Positions 1 through 6,170 of a DNA stretch of 23,233 nucleotides are shown piece by piece (the stretch's first letter is position 1; every line of letters starts with the position of its first letter). A program made the position numbers and the translations under genes. This stretch comes from a virus. The stretch spans positions 1 to 23,233 of IMG/VR virus record IMGVR_UViG_3300005515_000059; one strand, written 5' to 3'. The notes beneath the pieces were generated by a model that worked only from the letters and a program-made list of their open reading frames with translations, was not told where the DNA came from and searched no databases.

Positions 1-1
1 C

Positions 2-760
2 AGCGCTTCGGCCACCGACCTGACGCAGCTCAAGCATTCGTCGGTCAAGGTCGCCGGTGGCTTCGGCCCGGTTCGCTACGAGCCGTCGCAGATGACCTGG
101 CTGGACAAGCCGACCGCCGAAGGCATCGAAGTTGCATCGCGCAATTTCGCCGAGGCACTGCTTCGCGACCAGCTCAACACCGCTGTGTCGGCTCTTGTCG
201 CCGCGATCAGCAACCAGGCCGGCGCCACCAATGACGTATCGGCCACCCTCGGTGTCAGCTACGTCACCATGAACGACGGTCACGCAAAGTTCGGTGACCA
301 TTCCGGCAACCTCATCACGCAGGTGATGAACGGCACGGCCTATCACAAGCTGATCGGTCTGAACCTCGGCAACGCCCAGCAGCTTTTCCAGGCCGCCAAC
401 GTTCGCGTCGTCGACATCCTCGGCAAGATGGTCGTCGTCACCGACGCACCGGCCCTTTACGAGGCTGGCACGCCGAACAAGCTCAAGGTGCTCTCGCTGG
501 TGGCCAATGCTGCCACCGTCTCGGACAGCCGCGACATCATCTCGAACATCGAGACGAAGAACGGCCAGACCCGCATCGAGACCACGCTGCAGGTCGACTA
601 TTCGTTCGGCCTCGGTCTCAAGGGCTACACCTGGGACGAGGGCAACGGCGGCAAGTCCCCGACCGACGCGGAACTCGCAACCGGCACGAACTGGGACAAG
701 GTCGCGACCGACATCAAGCACACCGCTGGTGTCATCACCATCGGCGACGCGACCAAGTAA
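2..760 (+). CDS. Phage major capsid protein, 5' end cut off by the window
   Basis: The reading frame is open from the first bases of the window and the protein continues upstream of the internal ATG at 92, so the gene is 5'-partial and 252 residues are visible. The product would be the main shell subunit of the phage head. The visible part ends with a Gly- and Lys-rich region (GLKGYTWDEGNGGK) followed by a hydrophilic tail, a style common in capsid proteins of alphaproteobacterial siphophages. The assignment rests on that resemblance and on position, since it lies directly upstream of connector and tail genes. No fold-defining motif can be checked by eye. A strong hairpin follows the stop codon, as is usual after highly expressed capsid genes. 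A different capsid-associated protein is possible but less likely. Confidence 0.72.
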   Translation, partial: SASATDLTQLKHSSVKVAGGFGPVRYEPSQMTWLDKPTAEGIEVASRNFAEALLRDQLNTAVSALVAAISNQAGATNDVSATLGVSYVTMNDGHAKFGDHSGNLITQVMNGTAYHKLIGLNLGNAQQLFQAANVRVVDILGKMVVVTDAPALYEAGTPNKLKVLSLVANAATVSDSRDIISNIETKNGQTRIETTLQVDYSFGLGLKGYTWDEGNGGKSPTDAELATGTNWDKVATDIKHTAGVITIGDATK

Positions 761-765
761 CCGAA

Positions 766-791
766 GCGGGGCGGGCTACGGCCCGCCTCGT
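766..791 (+). terminator. Strong hairpin with UACG tetraloop after the capsid gene
   Basis: Bases 766-776 pair with 781-791 (11 pairs, two of them G-U) around the loop TACG at 777-780, closed by a C-G pair, which is the exceptionally stable cUNCGg type. It lies just after the capsid stop codon and before the ribosome binding site of the next gene. No run of T follows, so it may be a partial terminator or an mRNA-stabilising 3' end rather than a full intrinsic terminator. Confidence 0.55.
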
Positions 792-818
792 CTCCATTCT
801 CCGTTGAGGAACAGAGAC

Positions 819-1244
819 ATGACCAAGCAACGTGAAATCATTTATGAGCCGCACCCGGTCTCGATCGAGCGCAAGCGCGAACTGCTCGCCTCCGGCTTCA
901 AGATCATTGACGCCCGGTTCGATCCGGATCGGCGAGAGGCGGCAGCTGACGAGGGCGAAGGCAGCAAGGACGGCGGTTCCAAGCCGGCTGACGGCGAAGA
1001 CCTTAGCACCGCTCGCACCCGATACCTCGAAGTGGTCGGTAAGCGCCCGTTCAACGGCTGGGACCTCGAAACGCTCAACGCCAAGATCGCGGAAGCCTCC
1101 CAAGAAGAAACTGCCGCCAATGGCCTGACGCGCCGCGAGATCGCCGCCGAACTCGAAGCTATGCAAGTCGAGTTCGATCCGAACGACGGCATTGAGGATC
1201 TTTCAGCGCTGCGCGAGTTGGCTCGCGAAGAGCGGGACAAGTGA
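819..1244 (+). CDS. Small acidic phage protein with HeH/LEM-like motif
   Basis: This 141-residue protein starts at the ATG at 819, preceded by a GAGGA-type ribosome binding site at about 806-810. The frame is open further upstream, but that part is antisense-like arginine/serine-rich sequence inside the capsid gene. The middle is acidic and low in complexity (about residues 40-60). It is followed by a YLEVVGKRPFNGWDLETL segment and a C-terminal LTRREIAAELEAMQVEFDP stretch, both resembling the short helix-extended-loop-helix (HeH/LEM) motif found in small phage head-region proteins. Its position between capsid and connector genes suggests a head decoration or accessory role, but the function is unknown. 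It overlaps the next gene by one base (TGATG). Confidence 0.75.
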   Translation: MTKQREIIYEPHPVSIERKRELLASGFKIIDARFDPDRREAAADEGEGSKDGGSKPADGEDLSTARTRYLEVVGKRPFNGWDLETLNAKIAEASQEETAANGLTRREIAAELEAMQVEFDPNDGIEDLSALRELAREERDK

Positions 1245-1756
1245 TGTTCTACGGCACCTTGGCCGGCGCGCTGGCCTATCATCAAGCCCGTGGCAACGCG
1301 GCGTGGTCTGCTGGCGCGGTCACCGACCCGCAGCGCGAGGCCGCACTCCTCCGGGCCTCGGAAGCGTTGGACGGCATCTACGGCCCGCGCTTCCCCGGCA
1401 AGAAGGCGGCTCGCACGCAGGATCGCGCATGGCCGCGTGTGGGCGCCGTCGACCACTGCGCCGATGAACCGATACCAGAAAACGAAACGCCGCCGGCCGT
1501 GGAGACGGCGGCCTACGCGCTCGGGCTCGCCGAACTGCTGGCCCCCGGCTCCTCGACGCCGACGCTCACGCTCGGCAAGTCCGTCAAGCGGCAGAAGGTC
1601 GGCAGCATCGAGCGCGAGTTCTTCAGTCCGGAAGAGGGCGTCCCGATCACCATTGAGAGCCTGCGCCCGGTGCTGACGGCGGTTGAGGACGCGCTTCGCT
1701 GCATTCTCACGCCTGATACCAGCAAGGGCGGCACCTTCACGCTGGATCGTTTCTGA
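1244..1756 (+). CDS. Head-tail connector, DnaT-like ssDNA-binding family
   Basis: This 170-residue protein is read from the ATG at 1244, one base into the preceding stop codon. A GTG at 1241 is the alternative start. The N-terminal half carries the pattern A-L-L-R-A-S-E-A-L-D-G-I-Y-G-x-R-F-x-G, followed by aromatic and proline residues (AWPRVGA) and a helical ETAAYALGLAELL segment. This pattern is typical of phage proteins annotated as DnaT-like single-stranded DNA-binding proteins, which occupy the head-tail adaptor slot next to capsid genes. The likely role is a connector ring protein between portal and tail, and the DnaT name is historical. It is translationally coupled to the next gene by a TGATG overlap. 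Confidence 0.72.
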   Translation: MFYGTLAGALAYHQARGNAAWSAGAVTDPQREAALLRASEALDGIYGPRFPGKKAARTQDRAWPRVGAVDHCADEPIPENETPPAVETAAYALGLAELLAPGSSTPTLTLGKSVKRQKVGSIEREFFSPEEGVPITIESLRPVLTAVEDALRCILTPDTSKGGTFTLDRF

Positions 1757-2115
1757 TGTCGTTCTACAGCGAAATGCAGGAGATGGCCCACGAGCTCATC
1801 ACCGAGTTCGGCCAGGCCGGCGCCGTGAAGCGGGTAACTCCGCCCGACCCCATCCTCGGCGGTGACCCTGTCGTCACGTCATACGCGGCAACGCTCGTCC
1901 CTATGGCCTACGAGACCCGGTACATCGACGGCACGGTGATCAAGACCGGCGACATGCAGATCTACATTTCCGCCGTCGGCCTGGCGATCGAGCCGACCGT
2001 CGGCGACGTCGTCACGGCCAACGGTACCGACTACGCCATCGTGAATGGCGACCCGAACAAATACGACGGCGTGACCAACGTCGTGTTCATCGTCCAAGGG
2101 CGGATTGCGGCTTAG
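1756..2115 (+). CDS. Probable head-closure (stopper) protein
   Basis: This 119-residue protein begins at an ATG overlapping the upstream stop by one base. After a helical N terminus (SFYSEMQEMAHELITEFGQAG) it looks like an all-beta protein: alternating valine, threonine and tyrosine stretches, then VGDVV and a C-terminal IVQGRIAA strand. Length, beta content and position after a connector gene match small head-closure proteins of long-tailed phages, which plug the head and dock the tail. The family cannot be fixed by eye, so function is inferred from position. Confidence 0.6.
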   Translation: MSFYSEMQEMAHELITEFGQAGAVKRVTPPDPILGGDPVVTSYAATLVPMAYETRYIDGTVIKTGDMQIYISAVGLAIEPTVGDVVTANGTDYAIVNGDPNKYDGVTNVVFIVQGRIAA

Positions 2116-2133
2116 CCGGCAGCAACCTATTCT
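2105..2133 (+). promoter_or_regulatory. Possible weak sigma70-like promoter
   Basis: TTGCGG at 2105-2110 and TATTCT at 2128-2133 are separated by exactly 17 bases. The matches to consensus are weak (3 of 6 and 4 of 6). It could drive a short transcript of about 140 bases ending at the terminator at 2256-2279, or readthrough into the downstream genes. No protein-coding sequence is convincing between 2116 and 2255. Confidence 0.2.
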
Positions 2134-2255
2134 GAGGAAGACTAAGCGCGGTGGAATTCCATATGGGCGGCAGGCCGGTAAGCCCGCACCGGGAGCCAAC
2201 TGCATACCGCGACGACCGGCCACTATTCCCCTCACCACATCTCTGTCCAATGTGC

Positions 2256-2279
2256 GGCTCGCTCTCTGCGGGCCTTTTT
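2256..2279 (+). terminator. Intrinsic terminator inside the head module
   Basis: GGCTCGC at 2256-2262 pairs with GCGGGCC at 2268-2274 (7 pairs, one G-U) around the 5-base loop TCTCT, followed directly by TTTTT at 2275-2279. This is a classic rho-independent terminator layout. It ends 20 bases before the next start codon and would lower transcription of the tail genes relative to capsid and connector genes. Confidence 0.72.
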
Positions 2280-2299
2280 CTCGTCGGAAGGATCGCAGC

Positions 2300-2473
2300 A
2301 TGAAAATCCGCTTCGTGAAGGCCTACACGCACTATGAGGTTGGCAAGGTCGTCGACGAGTTCGAGGTCGGCGGTGCCACCATGGCCAAGGGGCTGATCAA
2401 TCTCGGCCTCGCCGAGCAGATGCCCGAGGAGAAGCCGGCGAAGAAGGGCGAGAAGGCCGGCGCGGCGGAATAA
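2300..2473 (+). CDS. Small phage protein, 57 residues
   Basis: The ORF starts at the ATG at 2300, with a GGAAGGA ribosome binding site at about 2286-2292. The product begins MKIRFVKAYTHYEVGKVVDEFEVGG and ends in a Lys/Glu/Ala-rich tail. Small proteins opening with a similar MKIRFLKA-type beta strand occur in connector regions of other phages, but no function is established that I know of. Its stop codon is followed directly by the ATG of the MuF-like gene, so the two are cotranslated. It sits just after a terminator, so it may be the first gene of a lower-expressed transcript. Confidence 0.65.
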   Translation: MKIRFVKAYTHYEVGKVVDEFEVGGATMAKGLINLGLAEQMPEEKPAKKGEKAGAAE

Positions 2474-3526
2474 ATGGCCACCCTTCGCCAGCAACTCGAG
2501 GCACTCATCGACGAACTTTCACCGAACATGGAGAAAGCATTCCGCGAGGCGATCGAGGACATCAAATCCGAGATCGTGCTCAAGGAGGTCGTCGAGCGGC
2601 TTGAGCGCCAGGACATCGAGGGCGCCATCGCAGCGCTGCATATTGACCCGGCAGCATTCCGTCCGCTCTCCGAAGCGGTCCGCGAGGCCTTCAATGCTGG
2701 CGGCTTTCTGGTGACGAAGAACCTGCCGCGCCTCTCCGATCCGACCGGTGGCCGTGTCGTCGTTCGATGGGACGCGAGCAATCAGCGCGCCGAGCAGATC
2801 ATCCGCGAGCAGTCCTCGCAGTTGATCACCCGCGTAACGGAAGACACGAAGGAAATGGCCCGTGAGGCTATCCATGCCGGTTACGCTCAAGGGCAGGGGC
2901 CGCGCACGATCGCGCTGGACCTCGCCGGCAGGCTGAACCGCGTAACCCAGCGCCGAGAAGGCGGGTTGATCGGTCTGACGTCGCCGCTGGCTCGCACCGT
3001 TGAGAACGCGCGCGCCGCGCTGCTGTCTGGCGACGCCGAGGGTATGAAGCACTACCTGACGCTCAGCAGACGCGACAAACGTTTCGATCGGCAGGTGATG
3101 AAGGCAATCCGCGAGGGCAAACCGCTCCCGGCTGACGCCGTCGCCAAGATCACAGGCCGCCTGGCCGACCGCTATGTCCAGCTTCGCGCCGAGACGATAG
3201 CGCGGACGGAAACGCAGTCATCGGTTCACGCCGCCAAGCATGAGGCTTATCAGCAGGGGCTGGATCGATCGGGCAGGGATGCCGCACTGGTCACGCGCCG
3301 CTGGCGCTCGGTCGGCGACGGCCGCGTCCGCCACACGCACCAGGTACTGAATGCGCAGGAAGTCACCGGTATGGACCTGCCGTTTCAATCGCCGTCGGGC
3401 GCTCTGATGAGATACCCGGGCGATACCAGTCTCGGCGCCGGCCCGGGCGAGATCATCGCCTGTCGTTGCCATGTCGAATACAACTTCGATTTCGCTGAGG
3501 AATACGCGCGCTCACGGGGTCGCTGA
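2474..3526 (+). CDS. Phage head morphogenesis protein (MuF / SPP1 gp7 family)
   Basis: This 350-residue protein starts at the ATG directly after the previous stop. The N-terminal 100 residues are charged and helical. The C-terminal third has the MuF/SPP1 gp7 pattern: ARTETQ near residue 242, a helix (HAAKHEAYQQ), RRWRSVGDGRVRHTH near 275-288, then GDTSLGAGPGEIIACRCHVEY near 315-336, with the conserved CRC motif. Proteins of this family bind the portal, enter the head in small numbers and help DNA delivery or head assembly. The gene normally lies beside the portal, upstream of the capsid gene. Here it is downstream of the capsid and connector genes. It overlaps the next gene by one base. Confidence 0.88.
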   Translation: MATLRQQLEALIDELSPNMEKAFREAIEDIKSEIVLKEVVERLERQDIEGAIAALHIDPAAFRPLSEAVREAFNAGGFLVTKNLPRLSDPTGGRVVVRWDASNQRAEQIIREQSSQLITRVTEDTKEMAREAIHAGYAQGQGPRTIALDLAGRLNRVTQRREGGLIGLTSPLARTVENARAALLSGDAEGMKHYLTLSRRDKRFDRQVMKAIREGKPLPADAVAKITGRLADRYVQLRAETIARTETQSSVHAAKHEAYQQGLDRSGRDAALVTRRWRSVGDGRVRHTHQVLNAQEVTGMDLPFQSPSGALMRYPGDTSLGAGPGEIIACRCHVEYNFDFAEEYARSRGR

Positions 3527-4005
3527 TGGCTGAGAACCTATCCTTCGCCGCACAGGTCTCTGAATGGGTGAAACAGGAGAAGGAGCGCGAGGCCGCTGTC
3601 TTGCGCACCGCAGCGCAGATGGTGGCGAACGACGTCAGGATTGCGCGCGAGGCCGGCGGACGGATGCCGGTCGACACCGGTAACCTGAAAAACTCGCTGA
3701 TGGCTTCGACCACGGCCATGCCGACGGTCGACCAAGGTGAGAAAGAGTATCCGGACAACACCGGGGAGATCGAGCTCATCATTGCCGACCTATCGATCGG
3801 CGAGACGCTCTACCTCGGCTTTCAGGCCGCCTATGGGCCTCGCATGAACTACGGTTTCGTCGGGACCGACAGTCTCGGCCGCCTCTACAATCAGCAGGGC
3901 TTCGGCTTTGTCGATGCAGCCGCCCAGGATTGGCCGCAGACGGTCAAGCGGGCGGAGGAGAAGGTTCGCGGTCGCTTTGAAGCGGGTCCGAGCCCTCGGT
4001 CATGA
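3526..4005 (+). CDS. HK97 gp10-like tail completion protein
   Basis: This 159-residue protein starts at an ATG overlapping the previous stop by one base. It has an N-terminal helix (QVSEWVKQEKEREAAVLRTA), then GGRMPVDTGNLKNSL (about residues 44-58). The R-x-P-V-D-T-G-x-L-x-x-S signature is the hallmark of the HK97 gp10-like family. Further on are beta strands ending in LGFQAAYGPRMNYGF and a C-terminal helix (AAAQDWPQTVKRAEEKV). Members complete the head-proximal end of the tail. The last 62 bases overlap an opposing short gene, so the extreme C terminus (GPSPRS) is probably not conserved. Confidence 0.85.
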   Translation: MAENLSFAAQVSEWVKQEKEREAAVLRTAAQMVANDVRIAREAGGRMPVDTGNLKNSLMASTTAMPTVDQGEKEYPDNTGEIELIIADLSIGETLYLGFQAAYGPRMNYGFVGTDSLGRLYNQQGFGFVDAAAQDWPQTVKRAEEKVRGRFEAGPSPRS

Positions 4006-4159
4006 TGATCAAGGCCTTTTGAAGAATATCAAGATCCCGGATCGCAGCCGAGAGCACCTGACGTCCTGTTTCGGTGCGCACGGTCTTGTTGCTCATGAGC
4101 AGGATCGCCTCATGCAGCAGTTCATGCACATCGGTGTCTGACAACACTTTGTCGGCCAT
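3944..4159 (-). CDS. Opposite-strand small helical protein, unknown function
   Basis: I do not recognise this 71-residue product. It is encoded against the direction of all neighbouring tail genes and fills the only sizeable gap between the gp10-like and tail terminator genes. In its favour, codons are strongly GC-ending like those of real genes here (GTG, CTG, ATC, ACC, GCG). The protein also looks natural: helical and balanced in charge up to about residue 57, then a Pro-rich tail where it overlaps the gp10-like gene. Against it, there is no clear ribosome binding site upstream of the ATG at 4159 and no obvious promoter. It could be a small accessory (moron-type) gene. Confidence 0.5.
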   Translation of the reverse strand: MADKVLSDTDVHELLHEAILLMSNKTVRTETGRQVLSAAIRDLDILQKALIIMTEGSDPLQSDREPSPPPA

Positions 4160-4185
4160 CCGGAAGAGGTAGCAGATGGCCGATA
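4150..4185. repeat. Inverted repeat joining two divergent start codons
   Basis: TCGGCCATC at 4152-4160 is the exact reverse complement of GATGGCCGA at 4175-4183, with further G-U and T-A pairing at 4151/4184 and 4150/4185. Each arm contains the start codon of one divergent gene. The 14-base loop holds the AGAGG ribosome binding site of the rightward tail terminator gene. A hairpin here would bury both start codons. Confidence 0.55.
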
Positions 4186-4607
4186 CCGTGGAAATGAAAA
4201 TCTACCAGGCGTTGGTGTTGCGCGCGCAGGCGTTCGTTCCGCCAGCCGGCGTCACGGTAGTGCTGCCGGGGGTGGCCTTTGCTCCGACGGCGACCAGCAA
4301 GTTCGTTGTCAGCGAGGTCCATTTCAATCGCTCGATGGAGACTGACCTGTCGCTTGAGATGGACCCGATCCGGCAAGGCTTCATGCGCACGAACGTCATG
4401 TGGCCGAAGAGCCTGGCAATCGTGAACGGTTACGACCTTGCCGGCCAGCTTCGCGCGCACTTTCGCCGCGGCACCAAACTCTTCCGGACCGACACGCAGG
4501 TCCGCATCGACGAGGATCCCGAAATCGGTGTCCTCGTCACCGGTGACACCCACCACAACATCCCCGTCACCACCCGGTGGCGCTGCTACCCGCAAGTTCC
4601 GGCCTGA
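4176..4607 (+). CDS. Tail terminator protein, DUF4128-like
   Basis: This 143-residue protein starts at the ATG at 4176, with AGAGG about eight bases upstream. It shows the pattern of DUF4128 phage proteins: an N-terminal helix (IYQALVLRAQAF), the beta strand FVVSEVHFNRS around residues 43-53, and a C-terminal QVRIDEDPEIGVLVTGDTHHNIPVTTRWRC ending in alternating strands. Such proteins form the ring that stops tail-tube growth at the head-proximal end. Its place between a gp10-like gene and the major tail protein gene is the expected one. Confidence 0.75.
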   Translation: MADTVEMKIYQALVLRAQAFVPPAGVTVVLPGVAFAPTATSKFVVSEVHFNRSMETDLSLEMDPIRQGFMRTNVMWPKSLAIVNGYDLAGQLRAHFRRGTKLFRTDTQVRIDEDPEIGVLVTGDTHHNIPVTTRWRCYPQVPA

Positions 4608-4609
4608 TT

Positions 4610-4643
4610 GGCCCTGCCGTTTCCCGCCCCTTCGGCAAGGGCC
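4610..4643 (+). other. Hairpin before the tail tube gene
   Basis: Bases 4610-4619 pair with 4633-4643 as ten pairs with one bulged A (4637) and a 13-base pyrimidine-rich loop. No T run follows. It lies between the tail terminator and tail tube genes, 10 bases before the AGAGGA ribosome binding site. It may protect or separate the tail tube mRNA. Confidence 0.45.
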
Positions 4644-4665
4644 TCCCTGACAAGAGGAAATGACC

Positions 4666-5403
4666 ATGGGTCAGCTCTATCCAGTCGCCGGCGCCAAGAT
4701 CTTTATGGGCCCGGCCGTCTCCAACGTGCCCGATGATGCAGACATCAACGAGGCGCTGTTTTCGTCGACGGTCTTCACCGAAATCAAAGGCTGGCAGACC
4801 ATGGGCGCGATCGGCGATGCGGCCGCGCTCATCACAGAATCCATCATCTCCTCCGGTCGCGACTGGAAGGGTAAGGGCACCCGCAACGCCGGCTCGATGC
4901 AGAACAACTTCGTCATCCTACCGGAAGACGACGGCCAGATTGCCCTGATCGCGGCCGAGAAGACGGATTACAACTATCCCTTCAAGCTCGCCTTCGACGA
5001 TGCGCCGCCAGCCAAGACGGCAACGGTAACGATGACGATCGCCGCGCCGGGTGTCATCTCGTGGAACGCTCACGGCCTCGTCGCTGGCACTGCCGTCAAG
5101 TTTACGACGACAGGTGCCCTGCCGACCGGTCTAGTCGCCGGCACCACCTATTATGTGGTCAACCCGAGCGCCAACGACTTTCAGGTCGCGGCGACCAAGG
5201 GCGGCTCTGCCATCACCACGACTGGCACTCAGAACGGCGTCCACACCGCCACGACCGCTCCGACCGGCACCTTCAAATACTTCTATGCGATCGTCATGAC
5301 CGCACAGGAGAACGGCGGCGGCGCCAATACGGCTCGCCTCCTGCAGGGCAACGTCGAGGTCAACTCGATGGTTCTGACCGTACCGCCGGTAGGTGGCGCG
5401 TGA
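4666..5403 (+). CDS. Major tail (tube) protein with inserted beta domain
   Basis: I place the start at the ATG at 4666 because AGAGGA ends seven bases before it. The ATG at 4660 would be only one base from that site. The 245-residue product fits a siphophage tail tube subunit: N-terminal MGQLYPVAGAKIFMGPAV, a central strand-rich part with GSMQNNFVILPEDDGQIALI, and C-terminal FKYFYAIVMTAQENGGGANTARLLQGNVEVNS. Residues about 117-196 form an extra Thr/Ala/Gly-rich domain with the pattern AHGLVAGTAVKF and GTTYYVV, which recurs in various virion proteins and probably projects from the tube surface. The gene is followed by the tail chaperones with a TGATG overlap, the standard arrangement. Confidence 0.85.
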   Translation: MGQLYPVAGAKIFMGPAVSNVPDDADINEALFSSTVFTEIKGWQTMGAIGDAAALITESIISSGRDWKGKGTRNAGSMQNNFVILPEDDGQIALIAAEKTDYNYPFKLAFDDAPPAKTATVTMTIAAPGVISWNAHGLVAGTAVKFTTTGALPTGLVAGTTYYVVNPSANDFQVAATKGGSAITTTGTQNGVHTATTAPTGTFKYFYAIVMTAQENGGGANTARLLQGNVEVNSMVLTVPPVGGA

Positions 5404-5816
5404 TGGCTGGTGAATTCGTCGACCTTTCCGGCCTCGAAGCCCTCGTCCAGTCTCAGGAAGCGGGCATCGAGATCACCATCTTCAATGAGAAGGGCGAGCC
5501 GATCGGTCTCAAGATCGGTGTTGTCGGCCCGGACAGCGAGCGCATGCAGAAGGCCATGCGCGACGTCGCGGCTGAGTTCGCAAAAGCTGCCGCCGAGCGC
5601 GATAACCTCGGCGAGGCAGCCGCAGATGAAGCCGAAGCCCGCCTGATTGCCATCCTCGCAAAGGCAACCACGCATTGGAGCCCGGACCCGAAGATCGGTG
5701 GCCAGGTCGTTCCCTTCTCCGAAGAAAACGTCCGGAACCTCTATACCCGGTTCAAGATCATCCGTGATCAGGTGGAGGCGAAGGCTGCGCGCCGCGCGTC
5801 TTTTACAAAAGGCTGA
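5403..5816 (+). CDS. Tail assembly chaperone, G-like part
   Basis: This 137-residue protein starts at an ATG overlapping the tail tube stop by one base. It begins MAGEFVDLSGLEALVQSQE, contains a beta segment (GIEITIFNEKGEPIGLKIGVVGPDS), and then long helices ending RDQVEAKAARRASFTKG. Position and size match the first of the two tail chaperones made by lambda-like phages (gpG), which coat the tape measure during tail assembly and are absent from the virion. Its last codons contain TTTT and AAAA runs immediately before the stop. The following reading frame (-1) stays open for 118 codons without any ATG, GTG or TTG near its start, so this gene probably also yields a longer G-T fusion. Confidence 0.82.
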   Translation: MAGEFVDLSGLEALVQSQEAGIEITIFNEKGEPIGLKIGVVGPDSERMQKAMRDVAAEFAKAAAERDNLGEAAADEAEARLIAILAKATTHWSPDPKIGGQVVPFSEENVRNLYTRFKIIRDQVEAKAARRASFTKG

Positions 5817-5848
5817 TCGATCGGCTCTGCCGGCTTATCGTCGATCAG
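5801..5848 (+). promoter_or_regulatory. Programmed -1 frameshift site with downstream stem-loop
   Basis: The zero-frame codons TCT TTT ACA AAA GGC TGA contain two places where a tRNA can re-pair one base back: TTTT at 5801-5804 and AAAA at 5807-5810. From 5813, CTGATCGA pairs perfectly with TCGATCAG at 5841-5848 (8 bp), with an inner CGGC/GCCG stem at 5822-5832 around a three-base loop. The zero-frame stop TGA lies within the outer stem. Slippery bases, a stem and a stop just before an uninitiated -1 ORF are the usual parts of tail-chaperone frameshifting. The exact slip codon is not certain, and the spacer of two bases from AAAA to the stem is short. Confidence 0.7.
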
Positions 5849-6166
5849 CACGAGGGTAAAAAGCTCTTCGTTCCGGCGGCCGGCCAGCAGGTCTGGTTCT
5901 GGTTCCAGGAACTCGATGCGCAGCGCACCGGGAACGGCTACGGACCCAACGCCCTTGGCTTCGTCGCAATCGCAGAGTGGGCGAGGCTTCGCGGCCTCGT
6001 CCTCAAGCAATGGCAACTCGACGCCATCCTTGCTCTCGACATCAAGCGCCGCGAAGTCATGGCGCGGAAGGTTGAAGAGCAGGCCGAACCCGAGAAGCAA
6101 CAAGTCTCCGAGCGACCGCTCACCGCGCGCCTGTTCGACGCGCTTTTCCCGTCAAAACGGCGGTAA
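5810..6166 (+). CDS. Tail assembly chaperone, T-like extension made by -1 frameshift
   Basis: This frame is open from 5768 to the TAA at 6164-6166. It lacks any usual start codon until an ATG deep inside (about 6059), so it is most likely translated only as a fusion. Through the AAA at 5808-5810 the ribosome would read 136 residues, then 118 more in the -1 frame, giving about 254 residues. The extension contains VWFWFQELDAQRTG, GPNALGFVAIAEWARLRGL and QLDAILALDIKRREVMARK. This matches the W-x-W-F-x-E-L-D, I-x-A-W-A-x-L and L-x-x-L-D pattern of T-domain tail chaperones in alphaproteobacterial phages. The role is to bind the tape measure and recruit tail tube subunits. Frame, coding quality and family pattern all agree. 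Confidence 0.8.
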   Translation, partial: RLIDRLCRLIVDQHEGKKLFVPAAGQQVWFWFQELDAQRTGNGYGPNALGFVAIAEWARLRGLVLKQWQLDAILALDIKRREVMARKVEEQAEPEKQQVSERPLTARLFDALFPSKRR

Positions 6167-6170
6167 GGTG

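Noticed and set aside
507-818. Upstream extension of the HeH/LEM-like gene
   Set aside because: It overlaps the capsid gene and reads as Arg/Ser/Pro-rich out-of-frame sequence. The ATG at 819 has a good ribosome binding site.
2154-2165. Adjacent GAATTC and CATATG sequences suggesting a cloning linker
   Set aside because: Surrounding sequence is continuous phage-like DNA with no other vector sign, so chance is sufficient.
5061-5402. Upstream extension of the G-like chaperone frame
   Set aside because: It runs out of frame inside the tail tube gene and is rich in Arg and His. The TGATG overlap at 5401-5405 gives a natural start.
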